Assembly (NCBI RefSeq): GCF_015776785.2
Contig: NZ_LFMD02000007.1
Span: forward strand, 343,559 to 407,558
DNA: 64,000 nt
Direction of reading: 5' to 3'
Source: Kitasatospora sp. SUK 42
GTDB lineage: Bacteria > Actinomycetota > Actinomycetes > Streptomycetales > Streptomycetaceae
Below are positions 1-8,125 of this stretch, piece after piece; position 1 is the stretch's first letter; every line of letters starts with the position of its first letter. Position numbers and translations under genes: made by a program. Under the pieces are notes generated by a model, which was not told the DNA's origin, did not search any database, and was given only the letters and a program-made list of their open reading frames with translations.

Positions 1-878
1 TCCCCGGAGACGTGCAGCTTCACCGGGAGCGCGCTCTGCGCCGTGGTGGTCGCGCACAGCCGCTCCAGCGCGACCGGCAGCGAATCGCCGTCCAGCGCCG
101 GCGGGGTGAGCTCGCGGACGAACCGCCGGGCCTCGTCCAGGTTGTCCTGCGCGGCCTGCCGCGCCTGCTCGACGTACCCGGCGGCGGCCTCGGTGCGTTC
201 CGGCAGCGCCCGCTGGGCCGCCCGCAGCAGCAGCTGGATGGAGCTGAGGCCCTGCGCGAGGGTGTCGTGGATCTCCCGGGCCAGCCGCTCCCGCTCGGCC
301 AGCACCCCGGCCTCGTGGTGCGCGGCGGCGAGGTCGGCGCGGGCGGCGGTCAGCTCGTCGATCAGCCGGCGCCGCTCCTCGCTCTCCCGGTACAGCGCCT
401 GGTAGCCGAGCACGGTGGCGGTGGCGACGGCCGCGCCGAGCGCGGGCCCGATCGAGGCGGCGAAGCTGAAGCTGTGCTGGTGCCAGGACCACGCGGCGAT
501 CGCGGCCGCGGCCGTCAGCCCGACGGCGACCAGCCCGGTGCGCCGCCCGAGCAGGTGCAGCTCCAGGAAGTACAGCGGGAACGCCAGCCACACCCCGTCC
601 TGGGTGGCGACCAGCAGGCCCGCCCAGGTGACGCCGAGCAGCGCCATCCAGAGCGCGGCGCCCCGGCGGGAGGTGCGGACGACGGCCAGCCGCGGCCCGG
701 CGGCGTAGGCGGCGGCCATCGCGGAGGCCGCGGCGGCGACGGCGGCCGGATCGCCGTACCCGTGCCCGCCGAAGGCGGCCCGGGCGACGGCGAGCAGCAG
801 CAGGCCCGCCACGAGCAGGTGCAGGCAGACCTGGAGGACGCGGGCGACGGGGGTGGTACGGGATCGTTCGGTCGCCAT
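1..878 (-). CDS. NarL-family sensor histidine kinase (3' end cut by window edge)
   Basis: Membrane sensor kinase of a two-component system. The first 292 codons are present and the C-terminal ATPase domain lies outside the window. Residues about 12-160 form several hydrophobic membrane helices. A short charged stretch follows, then the HisKA_3 dimerisation helix with the H-box REIHDTLAQGLS, phospho-acceptor His204. The ATG start gives a clean N-terminus. It is divergent from the ABC exporter starting at 1042, a common arrangement where the kinase and its regulator control the exporter; the partner regulator would be left of the window. The stimulus is unknown. Confidence 0.88.
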   Translation of the reverse strand, partial: MATERSRTTPVARVLQVCLHLLVAGLLLLAVARAAFGGHGYGDPAAVAAAASAMAAAYAAGPRLAVVRTSRRGAALWMALLGVTWAGLLVATQDGVWLAFPLYFLELHLLGRRTGLVAVGLTAAAAIAAWSWHQHSFSFAASIGPALGAAVATATVLGYQALYRESEERRRLIDELTAARADLAAAHHEAGVLAERERLAREIHDTLAQGLSSIQLLLRAAQRALPERTEAAAGYVEQARQAAQDNLDEARRFVRELTPPALDGDSLPVALERLCATTTAQSALPVKLHVSG

Positions 879-1041
879 CCCTCCAGCGTAAGTTCCGCGC
901 CCGGAAACGCATCAATCAAAAGGTTGAACTCGGGCTCTGCCCTTTGATGCCCAGGAAGCAATCTCCGGCGCGATGCCCCGGGGCCCCCTGCTCGGCGACG
1001 GTGGGAGTGTCGGAAAACACCTGTGCAGAGGAAGGCCCACC

Positions 1042-2118
1042 GTGTTCGTCGCCTGGAGGGATCTGGGGTTCGCCAAGGGGCGGTTCGCCCTGATGGGAAC
1101 CGTCATCGTGCTGATCACCGTCCTGGTCGGCCTGCTGTCCGGCCTGACCGCCGGGCTCGGCCGGCAGAACATCTCAGCGATCACCGGCCTGCCCGCCGAC
1201 CACCTGGTGTTCTCCAAGCCCGCCGACGGACAGAAGCTCTCCTTCACCGACTCCCAGGTCACCCCCGGGCAGTGGCAGGCCTGGGCCCGCGAGCCCGGCG
1301 TCACCTCCGCCCAGCCGCTCGGCATCACCACCACCAAGGCCGCGGCGGGCACCCGTACCGCCGCCCTCTCCGCCTTCGGCGTCCCGGACGGCTCCGACCT
1401 GGCCCCGCAGGGATCCCGGATCGCCCCCGGCCAGGCCGTCCTGTCCAGGACCGCCGCCGAGAACCTGGGCCACCTCGCCCCCGGCGCCGACTTCACCCTC
1501 GCCGGGCACCACCTGACCGTGGCCGCCGTCGAGGGCGACGCCGCGTACAGCCACACCCCGGTGATCTGGACCAGCCTCACCGACTGGCAGCAGTTCGCCC
1601 CGGGCGGCGCCGGCCACGCCACCGTCATCGCCCTCCACACCGCCAAGGGCGCCGACCTGGGAGCCGCCGACACCCGTCTCGGCACCGAGACCCGCACCCG
1701 CGACGACGCCCTCGCCGCGATCGGCTCCTACACCTCCGAGAACGGCTCCCTCCAGCTGATGCGCGGCTTCCTGTTCGCCATCTCCGCGCTGGTCATCGGC
1801 GCCTTCTTCACCGTCTGGACGATCCAGCGCAGCGGCGACATCGCGGTCCTCAAGGCCCTCGGCGCCTCCACCCGCTACCTGCTGCGCGACGCCCTCGGCC
1901 AGGCGGTGCTGCTGCTGGTGCTCGGTACGGCCGTCGGGACGGCGATCGCGCTGGGCGCCGGCTCGCTGATCGGCTCCGCCGTCCCCTTCGTCCTGGACGC
2001 CCCGACCCTGCTGCTGCCCGCCGTCGTCATGATCGCCCTCGGCGCGGTCGGCGCGGCCCTGTCCATCCGCCGGATCACCTCCGTCGACCCGCTGACCGCC
2101 CTCGGGAGCGCCCGATGA
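1042..2118 (+). CDS. FtsX/MacB-like ABC transporter permease
   Basis: Membrane subunit of an ABC exporter, 358 residues. One N-terminal helix (about 15-38) precedes a large extracytoplasmic domain (about 40-230). Three C-terminal helices follow, the first with sequence LFAISALVIGAFFTVW, as in FtsX/DevC/MacB permeases. The GTG at 1042 is chosen because AGAGGAAGG lies just upstream; an in-frame ATG at 973 would add 23 unlikely residues. Its TGA overlaps the ATG of the ATPase gene (ATGA), so the two are translationally coupled. The substrate is not visible; lipid, peptide or drug export are all possible. Confidence 0.88.
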   Translation: MFVAWRDLGFAKGRFALMGTVIVLITVLVGLLSGLTAGLGRQNISAITGLPADHLVFSKPADGQKLSFTDSQVTPGQWQAWAREPGVTSAQPLGITTTKAAAGTRTAALSAFGVPDGSDLAPQGSRIAPGQAVLSRTAAENLGHLAPGADFTLAGHHLTVAAVEGDAAYSHTPVIWTSLTDWQQFAPGGAGHATVIALHTAKGADLGAADTRLGTETRTRDDALAAIGSYTSENGSLQLMRGFLFAISALVIGAFFTVWTIQRSGDIAVLKALGASTRYLLRDALGQAVLLLVLGTAVGTAIALGAGSLIGSAVPFVLDAPTLLLPAVVMIALGAVGAALSIRRITSVDPLTALGSAR

Positions 2119-2795
2119 CCCTGACCCTCGACCGCGTCACCCTGACCTACCCGGACGGCGACGGCCGGCTCACCGCACTGGACGAGGTCTCCCTGACCGT
2201 CCCCAAGGGCTCGCTCACCGCGGTGGTCGGCCCCTCCGGCTCCGGCAAGTCCAGCCTGCTCGCCGTGGCGGCCACCCTGATCAGCCCGGACTCCGGGCAG
2301 GTGGTCATCGACGGCACCGACACCGCCGGGCTCAGCCGCGCCGAACTCACCGCGCTGCGCCGCGCCAGGATCGGCATCGTCTTCCAGCAGGCCAACCTGC
2401 TGCCCTCGCTCACCGCCGTGGAACAGCTCCAGGTGATGGCCCACCTCGACGGCCGCTCCCCCCGCTCCGCACTCCCCCGCGCCCTGGAGCTCCTGGACGC
2501 CGTCGGCCTGCGCGACCAGGCCGCCCGCCGCCCGCACCAGCTCTCCGGCGGGCAGCGCCAGCGGGTCAACATCGCCCGCGCGCTGATGAACGACCCGACG
2601 GTCCTGCTCGTGGACGAACCCACCAGCGCCCTCGACCACGAACGCGGCGCGGCGGTCCTGGACCTGATCACCGACCTCACCCACCGTCGGGCGACGGCCA
2701 CCGTCCTGGTCACCCACGACCGCACCCACCTGACGGCCGTCGACCAGATCGCCGAAGTCCACGACGGCAGGCTGACGCTGCCCGCGGCGGTGTGA
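2115..2795 (+). CDS. ABC transporter ATP-binding protein (MacB/LolD type)
   Basis: ATPase subunit partner of the preceding permease, 226 residues. It has the Walker A GPSGSGKSS (about 39-47), a Q-loop, the ABC signature LSGGQRQRVNIARAL, and the Walker B VLLVDEPTSALD followed by an H-loop histidine (TVLVTHD). Length and motif spacing match the MacB/LolD/FtsE subfamily, which works with FtsX-type permeases by mechanotransmission rather than by moving substrate across the lipid bilayer. The ATG overlaps the upstream stop codon. The following Uma2 gene is convergent and begins 2 bases beyond this stop. Confidence 0.92.
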   Translation: MTLTLDRVTLTYPDGDGRLTALDEVSLTVPKGSLTAVVGPSGSGKSSLLAVAATLISPDSGQVVIDGTDTAGLSRAELTALRRARIGIVFQQANLLPSLTAVEQLQVMAHLDGRSPRSALPRALELLDAVGLRDQAARRPHQLSGGQRQRVNIARALMNDPTVLLVDEPTSALDHERGAAVLDLITDLTHRRATATVLVTHDRTHLTAVDQIAEVHDGRLTLPAAV

Positions 2796-2797
2796 GG

Positions 2798-3394
2798 CTA
2801 CTTCTTGACGCGGAGCAAGTCGTCCACCGCGAGCGTCACTGACGCGCCAATCGACTCCGGCAGTGTGAACGACTGCCCGGGGTGGTGGACGGCGTGCACC
2901 CGGTACTCACCGTCCTGCGGCTCGGTCAGCACCATGACCTTCAGATTCTTGCGGTCAACGATCAGGTAAACGGGCACTCCGGCGTCGGCATAGATCCCGG
3001 GCTTGACCTTCGTGTCCGAGAGATGGTTGGAAGACGTGACCTCCACCACCAGCCGAAAGACCGTCGGGTCGTAGCAATTGTGCTCGATCAGGTGGTCCTG
3101 GTAATCAGCGTCGACAACCGACAGATCCGGGATCGCGTAATCGAACGGACCTCCCGGCAGCCACAAACCGATCGCTTGGATCACTCGGGACGCATCGCCG
3201 TGAAGCCCTGCCGACCACAGCGGGATCGTGATGTCGGTGAGCGTTTCCCCGTGGGGCCCGTCGGGAGGTGGCGTCACGGTGATCTGGCCTCCGATGATCT
3301 CGACCCGGTGCCCCACGAGCTGCTTGGAGATCAGCTCCGAGGCTTCAAGCAGCGTCATCTGCTCGAAGGGCTCTTCCACTGCTGCGGCGGACAT
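2798..3394 (-). CDS. Uma2-family (DUF820) putative endonuclease
   Basis: Member of the Uma2/DUF820 family, which has a PD-(D/E)XK nuclease-like fold; 198 residues. The family motifs are visible: PDLSVV, then LVVEVTSSN with an acidic residue and a Lys-containing helix, and YADAGVPVYLIVD. The start at 3394 is chosen because AGGAGGAA lies just upstream; the earlier ATG at 3430 has no comparable site. Such genes are highly multiplied in Streptomyces and cyanobacteria and their cellular role is not established. It stands alone between the ABC operon and a GntR gene, and its codon use is slightly less GC-biased than its neighbours. Confidence 0.82.
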   Translation of the reverse strand: MSAAAVEEPFEQMTLLEASELISKQLVGHRVEIIGGQITVTPPPDGPHGETLTDITIPLWSAGLHGDASRVIQAIGLWLPGGPFDYAIPDLSVVDADYQDHLIEHNCYDPTVFRLVVEVTSSNHLSDTKVKPGIYADAGVPVYLIVDRKNLKVMVLTEPQDGEYRVHAVHHPGQSFTLPESIGASVTLAVDDLLRVKK

Positions 3395-3495
3395 GGATTT
3401 CCTCCTGGCTGCCGATGTCGAGAGCATCATCGTAGAACGCGAGCGCCTCCCTGCACGCGATCCTCAGTTCTCACCCGAACGAGTGGTTCAGCCCC

Positions 3496-4203
3496 CTACC
3501 GGGCCCGCACCCGTCGGGCCGGGGCCTCGGGCTCGGGCTCCTCCTGGCCCGCCCACAGCGAGCGCACGTGGCTCAGGTGCCGGGTCATGCAGGCCTCGGC
3601 CGCCGGGGCGTCGCCGGAGATCATCAGGTCCAGCAGCTCCAGGTGCTCCTCCGCCGAGGACACCAGCTGGCCCTGCTCGTCGAGCCGGGTGAGCCCGTAC
3701 AGCCGGGAGCGCTTCCGCAGGTCGCCGACCACGTCGACCAGCCGGGCGTTGCCGGCCAGCGCCAGCAGGTCGAGGTGGAACTGCCGGTCCGCGTCCAGGT
3801 AGCCGATCAGGTCGTGCTTGCGCGCCGCCGCGACGATCGCCTCGGCCTGGGGGCGCAGCCGCTCCAGCTGCTCCTTGGTGGCCGTGCGGGTCACCCGGCC
3901 CACCGTCGGGACCTCGATCAGGGCGCGGATCTCGGTGTAGTCGTCGAGGTCGCGCTCGGTGAGCTCGGTGACCCGGAAGCCCTTGTTGCGGACGGCCTCG
4001 ACCAGGCCCTCGCGCGCGAGGTCGAGCATCGCCTCGCGCACCGGGGTCGCCGAGACGCCGAAGTCGGCGGCGAGTGCGGGCGCGGAGTACACCACCCCGG
4101 GGCGCAGTTCGCCGGAGATCAGGGCCGCCCGGAGCGCGTGGGCAACCTGGTCGCGGAGCCGCTCCTGTACGGAGATCAGGGTGCGGGCTTTGAGGTCGGC
4201 CAT
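3496..4203 (-). CDS. GntR/FCD-family transcriptional regulator
   Basis: DNA-binding regulator, 235 residues. The N-terminal winged helix-turn-helix (about 10-75) contains LAADFGVSATPVREAM. It is followed by an FCD ligand-binding domain with the usual metal-ligand pattern (DADRQFH, EEHLELLD, TRHLSHV). The start at 4203 follows GGAGGAACACC. FCD regulators usually sense organic acids or amino-acid derivatives. The hydroxyproline genes begin 2 kb away on the same strand, and an ATGTCAC motif upstream of this gene recurs before two of their transcription units. I infer it is the local regulator of that pathway; this is untested. Confidence 0.88.
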   Translation of the reverse strand: MADLKARTLISVQERLRDQVAHALRAALISGELRPGVVYSAPALAADFGVSATPVREAMLDLAREGLVEAVRNKGFRVTELTERDLDDYTEIRALIEVPTVGRVTRTATKEQLERLRPQAEAIVAAARKHDLIGYLDADRQFHLDLLALAGNARLVDVVGDLRKRSRLYGLTRLDEQGQLVSSAEEHLELLDLMISGDAPAAEACMTRHLSHVRSLWAGQEEPEPEAPARRVRAR

Positions 4204-4234
4204 GGTGTTCCTCCGGTGGGTGCAGAACACCAGC

Positions 4235-4251
4235 GTACAATGTCACGTTAC
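4235..4251. promoter_or_regulatory. Candidate GntR autoregulatory site (ATGTCAC copy 1)
   Basis: GTACAATGTCACGTTAC lies 32-48 bases upstream of the GntR start. It contains ATGTCAC (4240-4246), which recurs upstream of the deaminase gene (reverse orientation, 11518-11524) and the amino-acid oxidase subunit gene (14523-14529). The GT...AC content fits GntR operators in general. The assignment is an inference from recurrence. Confidence 0.45.
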
Positions 4252-4363
4252 GTTGAGTGTGCAACAGTCCGCGATGTGAACACCCCGTCAAACGCCAACG
4301 CCCATGGTGGCAGCGGCCGTCGGCCGTGACAACGGCCGACGGCACACGATCTGCGGGACGCGC

Positions 4364-5248
4364 CTACGCGCGGCGGAAGCGCTCCACCATCGTGGTCAGG
4401 CTCGCCGCGCCGTCTCCGGCCGCGACGGCGCGGCCGACCGCCTCGGACAGGACGGCCAGCAGCGCGCCGTCCACACCGGAGGCCTCGGCGGTGTGCCGGA
4501 CGTGCTCGATGCTGGCGTGCACCATCGCCAACCGGTCGACGTCCCCGCCGTGGTTCCCGACCGCGATCCTCGGCGCGAAGAACTCGATCATCCCCGGCAT
4601 CAGCGAGGCGGTGGCGACGGCGTACGGCCTGAACTCCTCGGCCGAGATCCCGTTGGCCTCGGCGACGGCCATGGCGTGCACGTAGCCACCCATCGAGGAC
4701 CAGAACAGGTCCATCTGGATCTGGTAGTACAGCTGCGCCAGCCCGGGGTCGTCGCCCCGGTAGTCGGCCCCGGTCAGCACCTCCAGGGCGGCCCGGTGCC
4801 GCCGGAACAGCTCGACCGGCCCGCTGTAGAAGGTCGAGGACTCCGGGCTGCCGATGCCCGAGGGCGGCACCTGCACCCCGCCCGTCAGCTGTCCGGCCCC
4901 GCGCTCGGCGAGCCACCGCGCCGCCTCCCGGGCCCGCGCGGGAGTGTCGGAGCTGAGGTTCGCGATCACCTTGCCGGCCAGCACCGACTCCACCGACTCC
5001 AGTACGGCGAACACCGCGTCGTAGTCGGTGAGGCTGAGCACCACCAAGTCGTTGGCCGCCACCGCCGCCTCGGCGCTCGGCGCCGACTCCGCTCCCCGGG
5101 CGACGAGTTCGTCCGCCCTGCCGGCCGTACGGTTCCACACCGTGACGGCGTACCCGGCGTCCAGGAACGCCCCCGCCATGGCCCGCCCCATCGGGCCGAG
5201 CCCGATCACCGTCACGGACGCCTTCGATTCCTGCCGCTCGACAGACAT
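4364..5248 (-). CDS. NADPH-dependent imine reductase-like dehydrogenase
   Basis: 6-phosphogluconate/beta-hydroxyacid dehydrogenase superfamily, 294 residues. It has an N-terminal Rossmann fold with VIGLGPMGRAMAG and a C-terminal helical domain of the kind seen in imine reductases/reductive aminases (YYQIQMDLFWSSMGGYVHAM). It probably reduces a C=N or C=O bond with NADPH; the substrate is unknown. The start is uncertain: ATG at 5248 has a closely spaced GGTAGG, while ATG at 5260 has AGGGG directly abutting. It is divergent from a TetR gene with two inverted-repeat operators between them, so repression by that TetR is likely. Confidence 0.82.
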   Translation of the reverse strand: MSVERQESKASVTVIGLGPMGRAMAGAFLDAGYAVTVWNRTAGRADELVARGAESAPSAEAAVAANDLVVLSLTDYDAVFAVLESVESVLAGKVIANLSSDTPARAREAARWLAERGAGQLTGGVQVPPSGIGSPESSTFYSGPVELFRRHRAALEVLTGADYRGDDPGLAQLYYQIQMDLFWSSMGGYVHAMAVAEANGISAEEFRPYAVATASLMPGMIEFFAPRIAVGNHGGDVDRLAMVHASIEHVRHTAEASGVDGALLAVLSEAVGRAVAAGDGAASLTTMVERFRRA

Positions 5249-5264
5249 GCGCCTACCCATCCCC

Positions 5265-5328
5265 TAGAACGAACGCTCTACCTAGAGCCGGGAGCGACGC
5301 TAGCACAGCAACTGGAACGAGCGCTCTA
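5265..5328. promoter_or_regulatory. Two TetR operators in the divergent promoter region
   Basis: Two near-palindromes share one pattern: TAGAACGAACGCTCTA at 5265-5280 and TGGAACGAGCGCTCTA at 5313-5328, centres 48 bases apart. Each is a 7+2+7 inverted repeat of the form GAACGNNCGCTC. They occupy the space between the imine reductase-like gene and the TetR gene, the classic arrangement for a repressor controlling itself and its neighbour. Confidence 0.75.
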
Positions 5329-5354
5329 TTCAGTTGATCGGATAGGATCGCCCC

Positions 5355-5957
5355 GTGAAGACCGCCGTGAAATCCGCCGAGAAGCCCACCACCGGCACCC
5401 GCGAGCGGATCGTCCGCGCCACCTCCCGCCTGCTGCAACGCCAGGGGTACGAGGGCACCGGGATCAAGCAGATCTCCCGCGAGGCCGAAGCCACCCTCGG
5501 CTCCGTCTACCACTTCTTCCCCGGCGGGAAGCAGGAGTTGGCGGCCGAGGCCATCCGGCACGGCGACGAGGAGTTCGCCGTGCTGCTGCGCGCCGGGCTG
5601 GGCTCCTCCGAGGACCTGGCCGAGGCGGTCACCGCCTGCACCACGCTGCTCGCCCGCGAACTGCGCGCCTCCGACTGGCAGGACGGCTGCCCGATCACCA
5701 GCACCGCCCTGGAGACGGTCGGCCGCGCCCCGGTGATCGAGCAGGCCGTGGCCGAGGCCTTCGCCAACTGGCGGGCCATCGTCGAGGAGCGGCTGCGCGC
5801 CGCCGGCATCGGCCCCGAGGACTCCCGCGAACTGGCCGGCACCGTCATCAGCACCCTGGAGGGCGCCGAACTCGCCGCCCAACTCGCCCGCAGCGAGGAA
5901 CCGTTGCACGCCTCCGGCCGACACCTGGCCCGACTGCTCTCCACCTACCGCCCCTGA
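5355..5957 (+). CDS. TetR/AcrR-family transcriptional repressor
   Basis: 200-residue repressor. The N-terminal HTH (about 15-60) reads RERIVRATSRLLQRQGYEGTG, then KQISREAEATLGSVYHFF. The C-terminal ligand domain resembles the LmrA/YxaF-like subgroup (ACTTLLARELRASDWQDGCPI). GTG at 5355 is preceded by AGGA with 7-base spacing; the GTG at 5367 is an alternative. It probably binds the two GAACGNNCGCTC operators just upstream and controls the divergent reductase. The ligand cannot be read from sequence. Confidence 0.9.
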   Translation: MKTAVKSAEKPTTGTRERIVRATSRLLQRQGYEGTGIKQISREAEATLGSVYHFFPGGKQELAAEAIRHGDEEFAVLLRAGLGSSEDLAEAVTACTTLLARELRASDWQDGCPITSTALETVGRAPVIEQAVAEAFANWRAIVEERLRAAGIGPEDSRELAGTVISTLEGAELAAQLARSEEPLHASGRHLARLLSTYRP

Positions 5958-5998
5958 CCGGACGCCGAAGAACGCCGACACGGAACCGGAAACGCGAA

Positions 5999-6041
5999 GG
6001 AGCCGGCGCGGCAGGGGATCCCGTCCCGCCACGCCGGCTCC
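5999..6041. terminator. Bidirectional hairpin between convergent genes
   Basis: A perfect 10-bp outer stem (5999-6008 with 6032-6041), extended by further inner pairs after one mismatch. It lies between the TetR gene (plus strand) and the cyclodeaminase-like gene (minus strand), so it can terminate both. Confidence 0.65.
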
Positions 6042-6100
6042 AGCTCCACAACTCCCGACCACAGCCCGGGGTAACGGACGCGGCGGGCCGAATCCGCTGT

Positions 6101-6145
6101 ACGACGGCCGCCCGAACGACGGCCACCCGAACGACGGCCGCGGGA
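6101..6145. repeat. Three tandem 15-bp repeats
   Basis: Three consecutive 15-mers of the form ACGACGGCCGCCCGA (6101-6115, 6116-6130, 6131-6145), with one change in copy 2 and two in copy 3. They lie immediately downstream of the cyclodeaminase-like stop codon, in non-coding DNA. No function is visible. Confidence 0.85.
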
Positions 6146-6152
6146 CCGCCCG

Positions 6153-7100
6153 CTACCGCGACCGGCGCCGGGAGCTCTCGTACACCTCCGCCGCGACCGC
6201 CAGGTCCTCCCAGGCCATCCCGACGCTCTTGAAGAAGCGCGGCCGCCCGGAGGGCACCAGCGCGTCGCCACGCACCAGCTCGGCCAGGTTCCACACCTGC
6301 CGTCCGCCCACGCCCGCCATGATCAGGTCCCCGGCCTCGCGCCGCGCGACCGAGCGCGCCTCCACGTACAGCTCGGCCCGCCCGACCAGCGCCGCGTCCA
6401 CCTCGCGGGCATCCGGCTCGTGCGAGCCGACCGCCGCGACGGCCGCGTGCCCGGGCACCAGCGCGCCGTCGAACAGCGGCGTCCGCGCGGTGGTGCAACA
6501 GACCACCAGGTCCGCCTCGGCCACGGCCTCCGGCGCCCCCACCGAGGCCGCCAGCCCGAGCCCCCGCCCGTACGCCGCGAGCGTCTCCGCCCGTTCGGCG
6601 TCGCGCGCCACCACGGTGAGCCGGCGCAACGGCCGGACGGCCAGCAGCGCGTCCAGGTGCCCGTACGCCTGCGGCCCGGAGCCGAACACCACCAGGTGCC
6701 CGGCCTCCGGCGCCGCGAGCCGCGCCAGCGCCGCCGCCGTCACGGCGGGCGTGCGCAGGGCCGTGAGGGCCGCGCCGTCCAGCACGGCCACCGGCAGCAG
6801 GGTGGGGCCGTCCAGCAGCAGGTAGCTGCCGGTGATCCGGGGCAGTCCCCGCTCCGGGTTGGCCGGCGCCACCCCGGCGATCTTGACGCCCGCGTACGGC
6901 CCGGCGGCGGCCGGCATCAGCAGCAGTTCCCCGGCGGGCACCGGTACGGCCGACCGGGCGGGTGCGGCTTCCGGGTCGAACCCGTCCAGCAGCACCCGCT
7001 CGATCGCCCGCACCGCGTCGGCGGGCCCGACCCCGCCGACCCCCGGCACGGTGCACTGGAGCGGCTCAGCCGCCGCACCGGGCAGTACGGAGCCGGTCAC
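6153..7100 (-). CDS. Ornithine cyclodeaminase / mu-crystallin family protein (possible pyrroline-2-carboxylate reductase)
   Basis: 315 residues of the OCD/mu-crystallin family: GVKIAGVAPANPERGLPRITG with the conserved Lys, then a Rossmann motif VVFGSGPQAYGH (GxGxQA). Family members are ornithine cyclodeaminases, ketimine reductases or delta1-pyrroline-2-carboxylate reductases. The last activity accompanies 3-hydroxyproline dehydratases and fits this neighbourhood best. GTG at 7100 overlaps the stop of the upstream proline-racemase-family gene (GTGA), so the two are coupled. An upstream extension to 7805 is only the shadow of that neighbour. The exact substrate is an inference. Confidence 0.82.
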   Translation of the reverse strand: MTGSVLPGAAAEPLQCTVPGVGGVGPADAVRAIERVLLDGFDPEAAPARSAVPVPAGELLLMPAAAGPYAGVKIAGVAPANPERGLPRITGSYLLLDGPTLLPVAVLDGAALTALRTPAVTAAALARLAAPEAGHLVVFGSGPQAYGHLDALLAVRPLRRLTVVARDAERAETLAAYGRGLGLAASVGAPEAVAEADLVVCCTTARTPLFDGALVPGHAAVAAVGSHEPDAREVDAALVGRAELYVEARSVARREAGDLIMAGVGGRQVWNLAELVRGDALVPSGRPRFFKSVGMAWEDLAVAAEVYESSRRRSR

Positions 7101-8125
7101 AGCAGGAACCCCGTTCCCAGCTCGTCCGCGGGTTCCAGCACGAAGGCGTGCTCCCCGGTGCGGTGGGCCGTCCCCGTCACCTCCGTGACGACGCCCTCGC
7201 CCAGCGGGTCGCCGCCGGCGAGCACCCGGCCGGTGAACACCGTGCCGATGACGGACTCGTGCCGCAGCTCCTGCCCCGGCGCGAGCCGCCCCTCGGCGGC
7301 GAGCACCGTGAGGCGGGCCGAGGTGCCGGAGCCGCAGGGCGAGCGGTCGATCTGCCCGTCGGCGAAGACGGTGACGTTCCGCTGGTTCAACCACCGTCCC
7401 ACGGAGGGGAGTTCGTCGTACAGCACCACCCCGTAGACGCCGGACAGCCGGGCGTCCGTCGGGTGCGCCACCGCCTCCGAGTCGGCGAGCAGCTCCCTGA
7501 TCTCCCGCCCCACCGCGGTGAGTTCCGGCAGCAGTCGGGGCTCCACGGCGAGCCCGAGGGCCGCCGCCGGCACCGAGGCGTAGCAGGCGCCGGAGTGCGC
7601 CACCGCGACCTCGACGGTGCCGCGCGAGGTGGTGACCGGCAGCTTGAGCGCGCTCACCCGGCTGGGCACGTTGCGGAAGGTCACCCCGGTGGTGCGCCCG
7701 TCGGCCCGGTGCACCAGGGCGGTGACCCGCCCCGACGGCACGTCGATCCGCACCCGCGCCACGCCGTCCTCGGGGGCCGCGACGAGCCCGGAGTCCACCG
7801 CCCACGCGCCGAGCGCGATGGTGCCGTGCCCGCAGGCCGTCGAGTAGCCGTCCTTGTGCCAGAACAGCACGCCCAGGTGCGCCTCGTCGTCGTCCGGGGG
7901 AACGAGGAAGCCGCCGTACATCCCGGCGTGGCCGCGGGGTTCCCGGACGAGGAGTTGACGGACGGTGTCCAGCTCGGACGGCCGGGGCGCGGTCGCGCTG
8001 CCGCCCGCGCCGATCGCGATGGCCCGGCGCTCGGCGACGGTGTCGCCGGGGATCGCGGGGACGCCGTCCAGCACGATCCGGAACGGCTCGCCGGCCGTGT
8101 GGTAGTCGACGGTGCGGACGTCCAT
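7097..8125 (-). CDS. Proline racemase-family protein, paralogue 2 (hydroxyproline epimerase or 3-hydroxyproline dehydratase)
   Basis: 342 residues. Both catalytic cysteines of the family are present: Cys98 in STACGHGTI and Cys264 in DRSPCGSGTSA. Known trans-3-hydroxyproline dehydratases usually replace one Cys by Ser or Thr, so the Cys/Cys pair argues for racemase/epimerase chemistry. Its coupling to a cyclodeaminase-family reductase, however, suggests a 3-hydroxyproline branch. The ATG at 8125 overlaps the upstream dehydrogenase stop (TGATG), and a GTG at 8128 is possible. It is clearly diverged from the other racemase-family copy at 9513-10517. Confidence 0.82.
   Translation of the reverse strand: MDVRTVDYHTAGEPFRIVLDGVPAIPGDTVAERRAIAIGAGGSATAPRPSELDTVRQLLVREPRGHAGMYGGFLVPPDDDEAHLGVLFWHKDGYSTACGHGTIALGAWAVDSGLVAAPEDGVARVRIDVPSGRVTALVHRADGRTTGVTFRNVPSRVSALKLPVTTSRGTVEVAVAHSGACYASVPAAALGLAVEPRLLPELTAVGREIRELLADSEAVAHPTDARLSGVYGVVLYDELPSVGRWLNQRNVTVFADGQIDRSPCGSGTSARLTVLAAEGRLAPGQELRHESVIGTVFTGRVLAGGDPLGEGVVTEVTGTAHRTGEHAFVLEPADELGTGFLL

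Noticed and set aside
1023..2114. Possible permease-ATPase fusion in one frame
   Set aside because: The frame is open upstream of the ATPase, but that part is an Arg/Pro-rich shadow of the permease gene. The ATGA overlap is the real junction.
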